DNA of 64,000 nucleotides from Parapristionchus giblindavisi (lineage: Eukaryota; Nematoda; Chromadorea; Rhabditida; Diplogasteridae): NCBI GenBank assembly GCA_943737045.1, contig CALSFV010000375.1:124001-188000 (forward strand), read 5' to 3'. Below, piece after piece: positions 10,500-23,487 of the stretch; position 1 is the first letter of the stretch; each line of letters opens with the position of its first letter. The notes under the pieces are model-generated. The model was not told where the DNA came from. It did not search any database and was given only the letters and a program-made list of their open reading frames with translations. A program made the position numbers and the translations under genes.

Positions 10500-13400
10500 T
10501 TAACTTCTTAAGTATTTCCTTCCTCCACTCTCGTGTCTTCTTCGTGTATTACGATGATTACCAGATTCGATCAAGGCTATGTATGCATTCTGGTAGAATT
10601 TCTTCAAGAAATAGGCCATATCTTCTGAAATTTTTTCAAGTAGCTGCATGAATAATGATACTATTTATTCATATGAAGTTATTTAATCATGCATACTTCA
10701 ATATTAGGAAATTATCATGATATTATGATATTTAGTCTCCGAATCATAATTCTAACCTGTTTGCCCGAGTCGTGATTGGTAGTCGTTCGCAAGAATCTCG
10801 AACTTGGTCGCTCGATGCTGCAATATTGCAATAATATTATTTCTATTCATTTATTTATTTGCTATTTTCTCTTGACAATAAATACATCTATTATTTGATA
10901 TTCATTCCAACATTTTTTCAGATGCTTGAAGCATTTAAAAATTATCATAATTGATTTCTCACATTTTGCTGTCGTCCATTTCTGAACGGAGCCGTGGTTA
11001 TGGTTTCGATCGGCGGTAGAGCCTCTACACTCTGATCATCTGACGGAGGTACGGTAGTTGTCGTGGTGGGATCGATATCAGGATGATGGAAAGGCGCAGA
11101 ACGAGTCGTGTGACCAAGAAGTGGAGGGAGCGTGGCTTAAAGAAATTATTGATTGATTGCAAATATTTAAATGTTTTTTTTAAAATTTAGAACACCATCT
11201 AAATGAACTCTACAAGAGTTTTGTCATCGTCTCTCGTGCTAGTATTTTGCACGTAATTAATTAATTACTTTAAAAAACGTACTTATGGCCCTAATTTCTT
11301 CTCTTCTTTTATCGTTGAGATTCAATAGAAGAAGGTCACCTCCTTCATCTCCTTCATCGTACACTTCTGTCAGATCTAGTGGGGCACCTGATTTAATAAA
11401 GTTATTAATTATTAATATTATTTATTATCGTTTTGATCCAGATGAAATGTTTATAATTTAAAATACTGTCATTAACATGTGTCTAAAGCATTTAAACAAA
11501 ATCTCTCCTTATATCTTTCGTAAACGTATTCAAAATCAAGTAAGACATACCTGTAGCGGGTTGATAGAATACTCGACTCTTCTCACTTGCCTGAAACAAT
11601 TGATCATCACGATTTTTTTTGAAATTTAAACCATCTTGGTTTTCGATATATTCTTTAATGAGTATCATTCAGTCTCGGTAAAGGCCTATTATATAAATAC
11701 AAATATAAATAAATAAATAAATAATAATAAATATGATTTCATGCCTGATGCACTGGTACTACATCATAATCATTTGGGTAGGCAATTCTCCTGGCTGAAG
11801 TTAACAACGACGCGGCTGCTTCGGTATCAGGACGATATTGGATTGGTCTACTCGAATCATTGATCAGATCCAGATCCTATAATTTTTATCGATTTATTGA
11901 TTGATTTATTGGGAAAACTATTTTTTTCATTATCGATCGGTGCCCAAATAGTCAAATTCACTTCAATTAGGGAAAATGATGACTGATGAGTATCGATTGA
12001 AATATCGATTGATCAATGTCCACCGTACCTCCTCAAAATCTCGTTTCACATTGTGAACGTATCGCGTTGGCAGTCGTGGTTGTGATTCGCGAATCTCCTT
12101 CTCTACAGTACTCACGCGGAATACGGTAGGTTCTTCCTGCAACGAATTACGGTAGCTAGAGTAATTACGGTAATTGCGATACGGTAGCAAGAGCGTACTC
12201 AACGGGAATTAGTCCCAGTAAGAATAGGGAATCTATTTCCCCCAAAATTTCAATTTCCAACAAATCCTTTACGTTGTGTGTGAGTTAAGATTACGGTAAC
12301 TCACGTCGATCGATTCAGAGATAGGAATGGAACGGATTATTGATCGACCAGAGTATTGATTGTGCTTCTTCTGCTTCTGTTCCAGTGATTTCAACGTTGT
12401 TTTCTGAAATAATTATTGGTTTAGGCATGAAATATTAGATTGAAAAGCTGACAATGAACTCAAAAACCGCATTCAAATAGTAGCATGATGAAATATGTTT
12501 CGCAAATTCTTTATCATTCAACAGGAGTATGCACAAGCAATAATTTCAAGTTGGTTTTTTAATGTATTTATGAATTTACCTATTAATTTGATATACCCGT
12601 GACAAATACAGAATTTTCTACCTCTTCAGGCAGTGTGATTGGTATGGTCGTAGACAGAAAATCAGACGCGAACACTTGAATTTGCTCATGTACCGATTTC
12701 AACGGAGCGGTAGACTGAATCATTATTTTTAATATACATTTTATTTAAAAAAAAGATATGTAATTAGGATAAGATTTCTTGTACCTCGGCCTTAGTCTCT
12801 GTCTGGGTTACGGTAGAACTGGACGGGGTGGGAGCCTCGGTAGGTACGGTAGGTACGGTTGTCAATCCCTCGGTTGTGGTCACAGGTTCCGTTGTGGTTG
12901 ATGGGGATTCGGTAGGTACAGTAGTCGTAGGGGGTACGGTAGTTGAAGGGGGCTCAGTCGTGGTGGGTACGGTAGTGGTGGTATGGTGCGGAATAGGTGG
13001 AGGCGGGGGAGGCGGTGGACCAACCTCGTTCAGCAATTTGCGCGCGATTTCGGCTCGAAGAAGCTGAAAACGAATTTTGAAGGAATATGAAAAAAAAATA
13101 AATAGGAAAAAAAATGTCTTCTACAGTTTGATCGACCGCTCTGGTATTTCGAAACTTAAAGTCTACTTAAACTACGTCACAGACTTAAAGTAGACTTTAA
13201 GTAAACTTAAAGTGAAAGAACATTTGACGAAATGCATTACAGTATACCACACCACTTTAAGTAGACTTACGTTTTACTTTAAGTAGACTTACAAGTCTAC
13301 TTCAAGTGAAAACTTTAAGTAGACTTTAAGTTTCGAAATACCAGAGCGAATGCAGAATCTATTCGTGCGCTTGTTCTTTCTAGTGTAATCTAATAAATGC

Positions 13401-15405
13401 ACACCCGCAGCTAATTTGACCATCCGCTATGGCAACAGTCCACGAAGAAAACGAGGGTGTAGTGCCAGAGTTCAAATTAGCTATGAGGGTAACAAGAAAC
13501 CGATTAGAACTAATATCCAGGCGTATCTATGGAATGAACAGTGCGAGAGCAAAGCGATTAAACTTTGCTTCCGTAATCGAAGAGAATCTTTGATCTTTTG
13601 ATAATATTTGAGATCCTATTGCAAGATACAAACCTCTTCTACTCTTGAAACAATCGCCTTCTTCTCCTTCTCATTGAGATTGAGTTTATCAAAGATATCA
13701 AATGCCCCGAGGCCATCAGATGCTCGCTGAAATTGTAAATTAAATTCTATTTTTAGTAACTCACTGAAATTGTTTTGGTCTTCAAATTAGGACGGTAATT
13801 GAATAAACCATACAAATCAATCAATAACCTGAGGTCGTTCGACCTGCTTCGTCGTTGTTGTAGGAGCTACCGTAGTCGTTGTCGTGGAAATCGTGGTAGG
13901 ATCCTCAGGGACTACAGTGGACGATGAAGTGGCATTGTTCTTTTGTGCAGAGGACAGCGTTTCTTCGAGAAGCTTTCGGATAAGGCGAACTTGCTCGCTC
14001 TCTAAAAAAAGGTTCTTTATTAAGTCAAAATTGTTTTAGAAGGGTAGGTTTTCTGAAATTCTCGCGAAAACACTGTTTTAAAAAAATATTGTAAAATTTA
14101 CATATAAACTAGCCTTCAGTAGAAACCGTAGTCGCACGTGGTGTTGTCGATACGACCGGTGCAGTCCACAGTGCCGGCTCAACTACCGTAACCGGCGGAA
14201 CTTGAGGTACCGTAGTCTGTACGTGCTCCGGAAGAGCCTGGGGTACTGTAAGTCCAGCACCAGTGAGATGATTCTGACCGGGGAAGCCATATTGCTGAAA
14301 TATTGAGTTGTCTCTATCTTTACAACTTTTTTAATAAAATTATTCCAATTACATTTATGCCGGCAACCGACAGATCGGAGATTTGGGGAGGTGCAGCAAC
14401 TCCTGTTATAGGATCGAATAGTTGCCCTAAAAGATGAAAGATCAAAATATCAAAGATCAAATATCAAACCGTTAAAGGTGGTGAAAGGCTGGTTGAATAG
14501 GTCAATATTGGACTGAGGAGGGATAAGGCCTGGAGGACTGAAGTGATTGAGAGAAGGCTGAGGAAGACTGAAATAATCGATAAATGTCCAATAAGACACG
14601 AAAAGAAAAGAAAAGCAGAGAAAACTCTCCTCGTTTTGCATACTCCCTCGTCTATTTTTGCTTTTCTTTTCGTGACTCTTCAACTGTCACAGTATTTAAT
14701 TTCAACATTATTCAAAAAGTAAATATGGCAAAAGTTTACCATAGCCAGAACGAAGAAAAATAGGATTTTCCTAAGCATTTCAAGTTTGTTTTCGAAAATA
14801 ATAAAAAAACAGAAAAATATATAAAAAATGGTCCTGTACTTTTGTTGAAGAAGTCGCTGATTCTGAATGAGAATCGCCTGATTCAATTGTGCCTGATTAT
14901 TCAGAAATTGATTGTAGAATGGGTCTATGCCATATGTCTGCAATGATTGCCTATAAGTACATAAGAGAGATAATTTTAAAGCCCACCCCGGGCTAATTTT
15001 AACTCGCTTACTCTGAAACTATCCGCTCTGACCACGCTCACTCGCTTTGTTTGTCTAAGAGAGAACGTTGCCAGAGCGGAGAGTTTTTCAAATTGTGTCT
15101 ATAGTGGAGAATGGACAATTGGAATGAGGAAGTTGAAGATACTCAAGGAGGTCTTAATAACGTGTTCTCAAGTGCGAAGATCAAAGATCAGAGTGGGATC
15201 AATAATGTTGGATGGATGAGAAATGGATCACATAAGTCAGCGCGGACAGAACTGCATCAGAAGGGTTTATTTCTATTTTCTGAAAATTTTTTGAAAAAAA
15301 GCATACATGACCGGAGTTGAGATTGGATGATGGCCGTGAATTGAGCTGCGCGAGCGTAGAAATAGTGAACAAAGTCCAAGGAATTATAAATTGTATCACT
15401 CTCAT
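10500..15405 (-). CDS. Secreted Thr/Pro-rich mucin-like extracellular protein
   Basis: Seventeen exons join in phase: 15307-15405, 14840-14937, 14470-14567, 14353-14426, 14114-14294, 13829-14001, 13634-13726, 12785-13063, 12622-12714, 12305-12403, 12029-12136, 11745-11876, 11551-11590, 11283-11387, 10963-11135, 10757-10817, 10500-10624; 676 residues. Residues 1-20 look like a signal peptide (MRVIQFIIPWTLFTISTLAQ). Then comes a Gln/Asn-rich part, Thr-Val-Pro-rich blocks that are likely O-glycosylated, a Pro run (GPPPPPPPPIP), short charged helices (LNLNEKEKKAI, LNLNDKRREEI) and a basic tail RNTRRRHESGGRK. No named domain is recognised; a matrix or cuticle role is inferred only from composition. 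A TTTTTCAG acceptor 2 nt before the ATG suggests trans-splicing. Introns 5 and perhaps 12 appear to use GC donors (GAAG|GCTAGT; CAG|GCATGA, or GTGCAT 9 nt upstream). Confidence 0.75.
13137..13348. repeat. Foldback MITE (CGCTCTGGTATTTCGAAAC ends)
   Basis: A 212-bp element with long terminal inverted repeats and internal runs of AAGTAGACTT / AAGTCTACTT. Intronic in the mucin-like gene. Confidence 0.85.
13395..13490. repeat. MITE family 1 copy, degenerate
   Basis: Starts ATGCACACCCGCAGCTAATT and ends TTCAAATTAGCTATGAGGGT; the inner palindrome is decayed. Intronic in the mucin-like gene. Confidence 0.65.
14977..15105. repeat. MITE family 1 copy with small insertion
   Basis: Carries CCACCCCGGGCTAATTTTAA, a small extra segment, then TCCGCTCTGACCACGCTCAC and its complement. 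It lies in intron 1 of the mucin-like gene. Confidence 0.7.
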
Positions 15406-15418
15406 CTCTGAAAAAAAA
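15406..15418 (-). promoter_or_regulatory. Putative spliced-leader (trans-splice) acceptor
   Basis: On the minus strand a T-tract followed by CAG ends 2 nt before the ATG at 15405, with no evident upstream exon. This is the usual context for SL addition in nematodes; a cis-spliced leader exon is the alternative. Confidence 0.5.
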
Positions 15419-16361
15419 AATTTTTATTAAGTTTATAATGTTTGAATGCGACCGAATGATGATCAAAACGATTTTATGTGAGAAAAAAACGGAATATGCG
15501 ATAAAAATAAGGAAATGTTCAAGATTAATTTGTCCCCTTAGGGAACAGAAGAAATGATGGTACTCTTGAATTACTTGAGCATGTTAACGTAAGATTTGCG
15601 ACTTCATTAATCATTAAGTTTTTTTTATTGAAAAAGGTCCCAAAACAGCCCATAAACATTGCGGAACAACAATATATTATGTAGATGCGAAAAAGTGTGA
15701 TTAATAGCCGAAGAAATGAGTGGAAGTGACCTTGAGTGAGTGTTGTATGTAACAATCCGGAACGAGAAGATAAAGGAAAAGCGCGCATGATTACTCAGAG
15801 TTACAGCAAAACAACACAGAGCGATCAGTTTTGGACGGACAGTGATGTACCATAAGGTACCAGAATTGGAACACTAACGCAAATTTCAAACTTTCGGGAA
15901 AAATGGGAAAAAATGATGAAACCCATCACGTTTGGACAGAAAGGAAAATGATGCTACACAGTCCTATGCCTATCTTCCTAAACAACAATAATAAAGCTTA
16001 TTCACATTCAAGTGAGAATAAAATGCGCATTTTGTGAGATAACTATTTGTAATTATAAGTAAAGTTTAAGGTCATAACGAGCCAAGATCAGAACCAACTC
16101 ACTACAAAGGGAGGTCGCATCAGTTCATCAGTGCCTATATATCAACTCTCGATATTCTCACGAATTGTCTCTTACCATCTACTGTAATGTTATCATGTTC
16201 GATCTAACGGGGAGGAACAAGGGAAGGTCATCGCGAGTCAAATGATTGCGCCAGTGATTGTGCAATCGTTGAACGACATATACACAAACATAGGAAAAGC
16301 TTGATAAAGATTACGTTTACGTAATACTAAGGATTGGTCCATTTCATGCTGGAAAAAGACT
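15419..16361. other. Gene-free upstream region
   Basis: Presumed promoter side of the mucin-like gene. An 87-codon open frame on the minus strand (15525-15788) has no domain and poor composition and is not called. Confidence 0.4.
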
Positions 16362-16478
16362 CCTTAAAGGCACAACCCGAACTAATTTGAAAATCTGCGC
16401 TCTGGCAATGCTCTCTTGGTTTCTTTGCCTGCTAGATAGCGTTGCTAGAACGTATAGTTTCAAATTAGCTCGGGTGTA
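16362..16478. repeat. MITE family 1 copy
   Basis: TTAAAGGCACAACCCGAACT and complementary TTCAAATTAGCTCGGGTGTA flank the decayed palindrome. Confidence 0.7.
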
Positions 16479-16765
16479 GATTATCAGTAGTTTTTTCTCG
16501 ATTGAGCCTTTTATAAAACGTAGTGACATGTTCGAAAATAATAAATAATGAATGGTGATACACTTTCGCTTCTCTTATCTCGACCATCTATGCAACACAC
16601 CAAAGCCTCGCGCTGTCGCCGTTAAAATCGGCCTAAATCGAAAACAATTTGGAGAGCCTAATCGCAGAGGACATCTTATTTTACGGCGCTTCCCCTAAAG
16701 CAGTCACTGCAACACCAGTGATACTGAACAAGTGACAGTTACGATTTCGAAAGATGAAAGCGGCG

Positions 16766-16957
16766 TTAGGTTGGATGAGAACCGTTGGATGAGAACAGTA
16801 AAATGAGAACCGTAAAATAAGAATAGACAACTGTGGAATGAGAACCGACTGGATAAGAGCTTTTTGCATATGAGAGACAGGCGCTAATGTCTAGACAAAG
16901 TCTGTAAATTCTTATCCAGTCGGTTTTCATTCTATGGTTCTCATCCGACCTAGTGCT
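16766..16957. repeat. Inverted-repeat MITE, family 3
   Basis: Ends TTAGGTTGGATGAGAACC and GGTTCTCATCCGACCTAGTG, with internal direct copies of ATGAGAACCG and a GCATATGAGAGACAGG centre. Confidence 0.7.
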
Positions 16958-17261
16958 TATGAAAGCTGCAGAAAAAATGTCGCAATAATACCAACTGTTA
17001 CTTTTTTGATAAATGTAACATTTGAATATTTGCATATTTAATTATACATATTATTAAATTTATATGTGCGTATTTTAAACTTGAATGCCTAAATATTAAA
17101 ATGACAGTTACTACATTGACAATTATACGGAGAGAGGGGAATACATGCTTTCACTTTCTAACTGCACTATGGGAAGAAAACAGGACTAGACTGAGGAACT
17201 GTAAATCTTATTGATGTAAAAGCGACTGGACAATTCTTGGCAGAAGTTGTCAGACAAATCC

Positions 17262-17336
17262 GCATTAGTGTCCGGGCTAATTTGACGCTCTCCGCTCTGG
17301 CCACGATCTCTCGCTTCCTTTATCCGTGAGAGATTA
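17262..17336. repeat. Truncated MITE family 1 copy
   Basis: The left half is recognisable (GTGTCCGGGCTAATTTGAC ... CGCTCTGGCCACGATCTCTC) and stops just before the foldback element at 17350; the right half is not found beyond 19772. Confidence 0.55.
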
Positions 17337-17349
17337 TTACTACTGCTAA

Positions 17350-19772
17350 TATATTATCGTACGCGAAACAAATTCCGCCCCATTTCACAAACTATTTGTA
17401 AAATCAACAATCAGTTTGTAAAAATTTGTTGTTTTTACAAACTCGTTCCAAATTTCGCTCCCTGTGGGCTGAATGAATTTTTCATTACTTATTTTTGCTA
17501 GAATATGATATTTTGATCAAAATCCAATCATAAAATAATGAAAACAATGTACTTTGAAGCCTGAAACATTTATTTCGTTTCTGGAAAAGTCAGTTCGCGA
17601 TAGAGTTGCAAAGCTACAAACTACAATTTCGTATTTCCAGCTTGTCGGCTTAGTCTTTTTTGTTTTCTCCGTTGTTTGTTGTTTATGTGCTCATAATTTC
17701 GTTATTTTGTCTAAATGTGTTGTACACTATCACTTCTAGGTCTACTGACGTCGGCCATTCTCGGAATACGAAGACCAACGCGGAACAAGGATAAACTTCA
17801 GCAGTTAACATATCAGAGACGTTTTTCTTCCGTTCATTTCCATTTTCCTTTTGACTTTCTCCTTATTTTACTTCAATATTCAATAGAATGTAACGTAATG
17901 TACTCTTGATACTTTGTGTTTCCTTTGAGGTACTACGGATGATGTGTTGCTCCGTCGTCCTGCTCCGTCGAGGCTTCGATCGAGGTCAACGTCATTGTCG
18001 TCAATTTCATCGAGGTTGGTATCAATTCATAATATTCAATCACGTTTGATGCTTACCAGTATGCACTCAAGACAGAGATACATGAATTTCACGCCAAAGT
18101 TCAGAGATACTTGTGATTTGTTATCGAATTGGGGACAAAATTGTACAAAAAGGGGTAGTTGAAGATTAGGCATCTACTCTGACCCATGAAAGACTACAGC
18201 AACAAATTGGATTCATGCCACTAATGTATTCACGTTTCAGAGTACACTTCAATATGTTCGCGTGCTAACTCATAGAGATGTCGATTGAATTCAATCTTCA
18301 TTCAGGTTTGTATCAATCGATAACACCTTTGTGAATACTGTATCTCATTCTAGAAGAGTTCATTTTAGTATGTCGTATCTCGAGGACAACGTCATAGCGT
18401 CTCAGACGCAATCGGAGATCCAAGATTTCTCTTTGTTTAATAAAAATATTCATTTATATTCTACCAGTGTTCATAACATGCTTTATCCAACAGAACAATA
18501 CAAGATTCATGAATGTGAATGAATTAACGAATGACAGCAAAAGAAACGAGAAAGATACCACCTTATTGAAAATCATATCTGTTCACTTCGACATCGTTGG
18601 CGTTTTTAGAGCTGGAAAAACAGCTTTCATTTTATTTGCAATGAATCATAATATTCCGTAATTAATTAATTTATATTTTTTTAACTTGCGCATGCCGGCT
18701 GATTAGTCAATTCAACGCATATATATATCTGCAGACCATACTAATATTTCAATAGTGAAATATTAAAACTTACTGTGACGATAATTGCAGAATTAACCAT
18801 TAATTTACACCAACCTTACTTATTAAACTGAAAGATGACATCACCTGTGTTGATGGATCAGTAGTTGAAGAGTTTACGAGTACTCTGAAACGTGAATACA
18901 TTAGTGACATGAATCCAATTTGTTGCTGTAGTCTTTCATGTGTCAGAGTAGATGCCTAATCTTCAACTACCCCTTTTTGTACAATTTTGTCCCCAATTCG
19001 ATAACAAATCACAAGTATCTCTGAACTTTGGCGTGAAATTCATGTATCTCTGTCTTGAGTGCATACTGGTAAGCATCAAACGTGATTGAATATTATTAAT
19101 TGATACCAACCTCGATGAAATTGACGACAATGACGTTGACCTCGATCGAAGCCTCGACGGAGCAGGGCGACGGAGCAACACATCATCCGTAGTACCTCAA
19201 AGGAAACACAAAGTATCAAGAGTACATTACGTTACATTCTATTGAATATTGAAGTAAAATAAGGAGAAAGTCAAAAGGAAAATGGAAATGAACGGAAGAA
19301 AAACGTCTCTGATATGTTAACTGCTGAAGTTTATCCTTGTTCCGCGTTGGTCTTCGTATTCCGAGAATGGCCGACGTCAGTAGACCTAGAAGTGATAGTG
19401 TACAACACATTTAGACAAAATAACGAAATTATGAGCACATAAACAACAAACAACGGAGAAAACAAAAAAGACTAAGCCGACAAGCTGGAAATACGAAATT
19501 GTAGTTTGTAGCTTTGCAACTCTATCGTGAACTGACTTTTCCAGAAACGAAAAAAATGTTTCAGGCTTCAAAGTACATTGTTTTCATTTTTTTATGATTG
19601 GATTTTGATCAAAATATCATATTCTAGCAAAAATAAGTAATGAAAAATTCATTCAGCCCACAGGGAGCGAAATTTGGAACGAGTTTGTAAAAACAACAAA
19701 TTTTTACAAACTGATTGTTGATTTTACAAATAGTTTGTAAAATGGGGCGGAATTTGTTTCGCGTACGATATA
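17350..19772. mobile_element. Long foldback element with ~885-bp arms
   Basis: Ends ATCGTACGCGAAACAAATTC and its complement. The left arm (17350-18235) and right arm (18885-19772) are nearly identical in inverse; the 650-bp centre (18240-18885) is unique. Each arm holds the same 72-codon open frame (LLRRPAPSRLRSRSTSLSSI...) plus 61-64-codon frames. These repeat because the arms repeat and show no transposase motif. Small arm differences show real divergence. Confidence 0.85.
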
Positions 19773-19856
19773 GTTTTCAAGTTTCACATAGCCAACTAGA
19801 AAGGAAGATTTGATTGTAATGATTCAGGAAATTTTGAAAAAAATTTGTAGAAACTT

Positions 19857-20358
19857 CCGTACTATCGTACATCGAAAAATTATTGGATCATGATTCGTTT
19901 GAACCATTCTGAATGGTTCTAGAAAATCAAAGGCAATTATGACCGAATGAGGCATTTTTGTTCTTATTCTTTCTTTTCATTGTTTTTATTTCACTCTAAT
20001 CTAGTTAGTCCGCGAGAATCATGATAAAATAATGCGTTTTCATAAAATCATGGTGATTCGTAAATGAATAAATCGTTCCGAAGATTTAAAATTAGGATGG
20101 GCTATTTCGGATTATTTCCCGGTTTGGCCTTCGGCTCTGCGTTTCCTTTGAATTATGTTTTAACTTAAGTTTGCGAAAACGCAATATTTTGGCATGATTC
20201 TCGCGGACTAACTTGATTAGAGTGAAATAAAAACTATGAAAAGAAAGAATAAGAACAAAAATGGCTTATTCGGTCAGAATCACCTTTGATTCGCTAGAAC
20301 CATTCAGAATGGTTCAAACGAATCATGATCCAATAATTTTTCGATGTTCGATAGTACT
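19857..20358. mobile_element. Foldback MITE with ~190-bp arms
   Basis: Left arm 19857-20045 (ACTATCGTACATCGAAAAAT) mirrors 20165-20358, with a ~120-bp unique centre. The outer ATCGTAC motif is like that of the adjacent larger foldback element. Confidence 0.8.
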
Positions 20359-20359
20359 G

Positions 20360-21018
20360 TTCATTTCTCTATATCAAATCCGAACTGTAAGAATAAATAT
20401 GCTTTTCATAAATAATAATTCATAATAATATTGTTATTATTATAAATTATGCGGTCCAAAAACAAAAGTATAATAGTTGACAAATTATATGAAAGGCAGC
20501 ACAAATTCGCATTTTCGGATCTGTTTATTCCAGATAGAAACCTGTTTAGGAACAGCTGTGTAGCAATAAAAACCGCTGTGTTCTGAGAAGAAATGTTCTT
20601 TTGATCAGACAATTACTCTCCCCAAAAACGAATCACTTGGTGATGGCGGAGGGATCGAGAGAGAAAATTCCGAAAACAGTTTTTATTTATTATTTATATT
20701 ATATAAATAAATAAATAAAAATTTCTATAACAATTGCATTGTGGAATACTTTTTTATTTATTTTATATAAATATAATAAAACAACTTGGTGCATTCCACT
20801 TGACAATTGTTATGGAATGAACAAGCGGACAAAGGATCTAAAGCACAAGGTGGTACTCGTAAAACATCACAAGGACTAGATAGCTACCACAAAACGAGGA
20901 AGAAACGGTATAATAAGGAATGATGGCCATTGAATTTGAATGATGTAAGGCTGGAATGGCACACTTAAAGGGCCACTGGTACCGAACCTATGGAATAACC
21001 TAATCACGTAGAATAGGG
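20360..21018. other. Gene-free AT-rich stretch
   Basis: Contains a short TAAATAAATA-rich inverted pair at 20680-20790 and nothing that looks coding. Confidence 0.4.
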
Positions 21019-21210
21019 AGAGGTAGAGGGAGAGGGAGAGAGAGAGGGAGAGGGAGAGGGAGAGGGAGAGGGAGAGGGAGAGGGAGAGGGAGAGGGAGAG
21101 GGAGAGGGAGAGGGAGAGGGAGAGGGAGAGGGAGAGGGAGAGCTAGAGACAGAGGTAGAGGTAGAGGTAGAGGTAGAGGTAGAGGTAGAGGTAGAGGTAG
21201 AGGTAGAGAT
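21019..21210. repeat. Hexanucleotide arrays (AGAGGG)n then (GTAGAG)n
   Basis: Purine-only array, GAGGGA type to about 21140, then switches to GTAGAG units to 21210. Read on the minus strand it gives a Leu-Tyr run with no meaning as protein. Confidence 0.95.
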
Positions 21211-21852
21211 ATAAGTGAACGAAAAGAGGTAGAGGAAGAGCTAGAGAGCTAAAGGATGGCCTCCTTTTGCTTTGACTCATCCCACCCCTTAAAGGGCACA
21301 GAACTTGATCTTGGCAATCCGTAATATGAAAAGCAATGGGGGCATAACAAGTAACGGAAACGTGTAAGAGATCATGTGAGAAGACTAGATAGAGATTACT
21401 TTCTTTGGTTGATCGCCATACGGTGATGAAAAGATCCACCTACGGTAATGCATATCACGCGTGTCGCGTAAGAATCGAATAAACGGTGGCACATTGAAAA
21501 AATCGAAAATGAGCAGAGGTCATTTTTTGGTAGTCCATATGGTCCCTAAGACGGCTGCACGAGCTTTTTTGTATATCTTCATTTTCGGCGTCGAGAGACG
21601 CCGTCAAACTTTTTTGACGCCGAAATTGGCCAACTTTGGAGCTCTGTAGCTCTTCGGAGAGTGGTTTTGGTATCGAGTCATCAACAGAAGAATTTACTGG
21701 AATGACCAGGAGAATACATCTGCATTATTGGCAGATCGCTATTTTTATTAGTACTTTTGTAAATCGATTTTATTGATTTATGCAAAACACATATCGAAGC
21801 CAAAGGTTTTCAATAGCTCAATCGATAGAACTCGACGCCAGCTTTTCATTGG

Positions 21853-22306
21853 TACTGTACAGCAGATTCCCCCAATTAAAATGCGGTACGCGGGGTGACC
21901 CCGGATGACTCCTCATATCCCATCTAATTATTACTCAGTGAATATTGAATATCAGGTGTCGAAATTATTTTTGTTGTGTTACTCTGTATCTGAACTATTT
22001 TATCACATAAAGTTTGGAATTAAAAAAAATAGCTTGATAAATTAAATAATACTGCAAATTACAGTATGCCCTAATCGAGTCATACTGTAATTTGCAGTAT
22101 TATTTATTTTATCAAGCTATTTATTTTATTTTAAATTCCAAACTTTATATGATAAAATAGTTCAGACACAGAGTAACAAAACACAAATAATTTCGACACC
22201 TGATATTCAATATTCACAGAGAAACAATTCGATGGGATATGAGGAGTCACCCGGGGTCACCCCGCGTACCGCATTTTAACTGGGGGAATCTGCTGTACTG
22301 TACAGG
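21853..22306. mobile_element. Foldback element with ~215-bp arms
   Basis: Outer ends TGTACAGCAGATTCCCCCAA and the complement at 22285-22306. The arms carry GCGGTACGCGGGGTGACCCC and ATACTGCAAATTACAGTAT; the loop is about 15 nt, so the unit is nearly a full palindrome. Confidence 0.9.
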
Positions 22307-22489
22307 TAACAGTAATTTCAATAATCAGCTTAAATTGAATTTTCAAAGTTTTTAAAAACTGTGAACACTAAAAAGAATTTTCATACTCTTCTCCAGGTTA
22401 AATAGAATTGGAAATCGAAAGGGATATATAAACTGTGAACTGGAAATCATAGGATTGAATAAAACGAAGCAAGAGTTAGAGCTAGGAGG

Positions 22490-22545
22490 CGAGGAAGAGG
22501 AAGAGGAAGAGATAGAGGAAGAGGAAGAGGTAGAGGGAGAGATCG
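22490..22545. repeat. GAGGAAGA-rich simple repeat
   Basis: Imperfect AGAGGAAGAGG array. The 66-codon Glu-rich frame across it is a product of the repeat. Confidence 0.75.
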
Positions 22546-22960
22546 TAAGAATTGGAGAAAACTGCGTTAAGGTATGGACAAGAGTTATTGAGGAGCATTG
22601 TACAGCACATGAAAGAGGCGATGATGATCAAGGTTCCCGGACTTATGCTCGTTAGAGGATACATCACAGACGCTGCTGTAATTTGTACGTTTTGATGGAC
22701 TCTGCAGGTAGGCATGGACCGGAATACGACGGAACACTTAATTGGATCATGCGAGATTTACCATCCTTTGCGGGCTGTAAACTATCAATACGATACCGGA
22801 ATTCGGGTATTTATGGGATTTACCTTGAGAGTTTCTAAATGTTTTCACCTTTGAACGATCTATTGATCGGTTTCTCTCAGTCATGAAACAAATGAATATT
22901 GAAAATAATTTCATCATGAACCTAGAGCCAATTATTATTCGAGGGTCGGGGGGGGGGGGG

Positions 22961-23120
22961 ACTAGGTCGGATGAGAGCCGAAGAATAATAGCCGACTCGG
23001 TGATAACCATTTGTATATGAGAGACAATGGTGATGAATAGATAATAGATGAGTAGATGCGAATGGTTATCGTCCAGTTGGTTATTGTCTGCTAGGTTCTC
23101 ATTTGAGGTAGTACCACCTA
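22961..23120. repeat. Inverted-repeat MITE, family 3
   Basis: ACTAGGTCGGATGAGAGCCG at the left and CTAGGTTCTCATTTGAGGT at the right; a poly-G run (22949-22960) abuts the left end. Confidence 0.6.
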
Positions 23121-23487
23121 GAGCCAGATATTCATTGATTCTTAGATGTATTAAGTTCACAAGGAGCACTTTGTCATATATGATATTAAATAAAATATTT
23201 TAAGGTATGTATTATGTGTTTTGATCATGACCATTATGCAATCGTGATAAAGTGCTGTTGTACATGTTGTACATGTACATGAGATGTAAATGTAATGTAA
23301 ATATTGTATTGTATTGTGTTTTAATCAAATCAAAACAATCAATTTGCCCTTGAGCCATTTTATCTTATTAAATCAGTTGGAGTGAGTATCAGGTGAGTAG
23401 GGCTCAAAGGGCGGAGTCAGTAAGGGGGGGGGGGCTAACTTAGACCTTGGTCCTTAAAGAACCTAAGTCATAAGTCAGAAGGGGAGT

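Noticed and set aside
12828..13067. Gly/Val-rich plus-strand frame of 79 codons
   Set aside because: Antisense shadow of the Thr/Pro-rich exon of the minus-strand gene.
21143..21439. 98-codon minus-strand frame with Leu-Tyr repeats
   Set aside because: Product of the GTAGAG microsatellite.
21000..23480. CRISPR-like or other regular spacer array
   Set aside because: The arrays are simple repeats without unique spacers, and the genome is eukaryotic.
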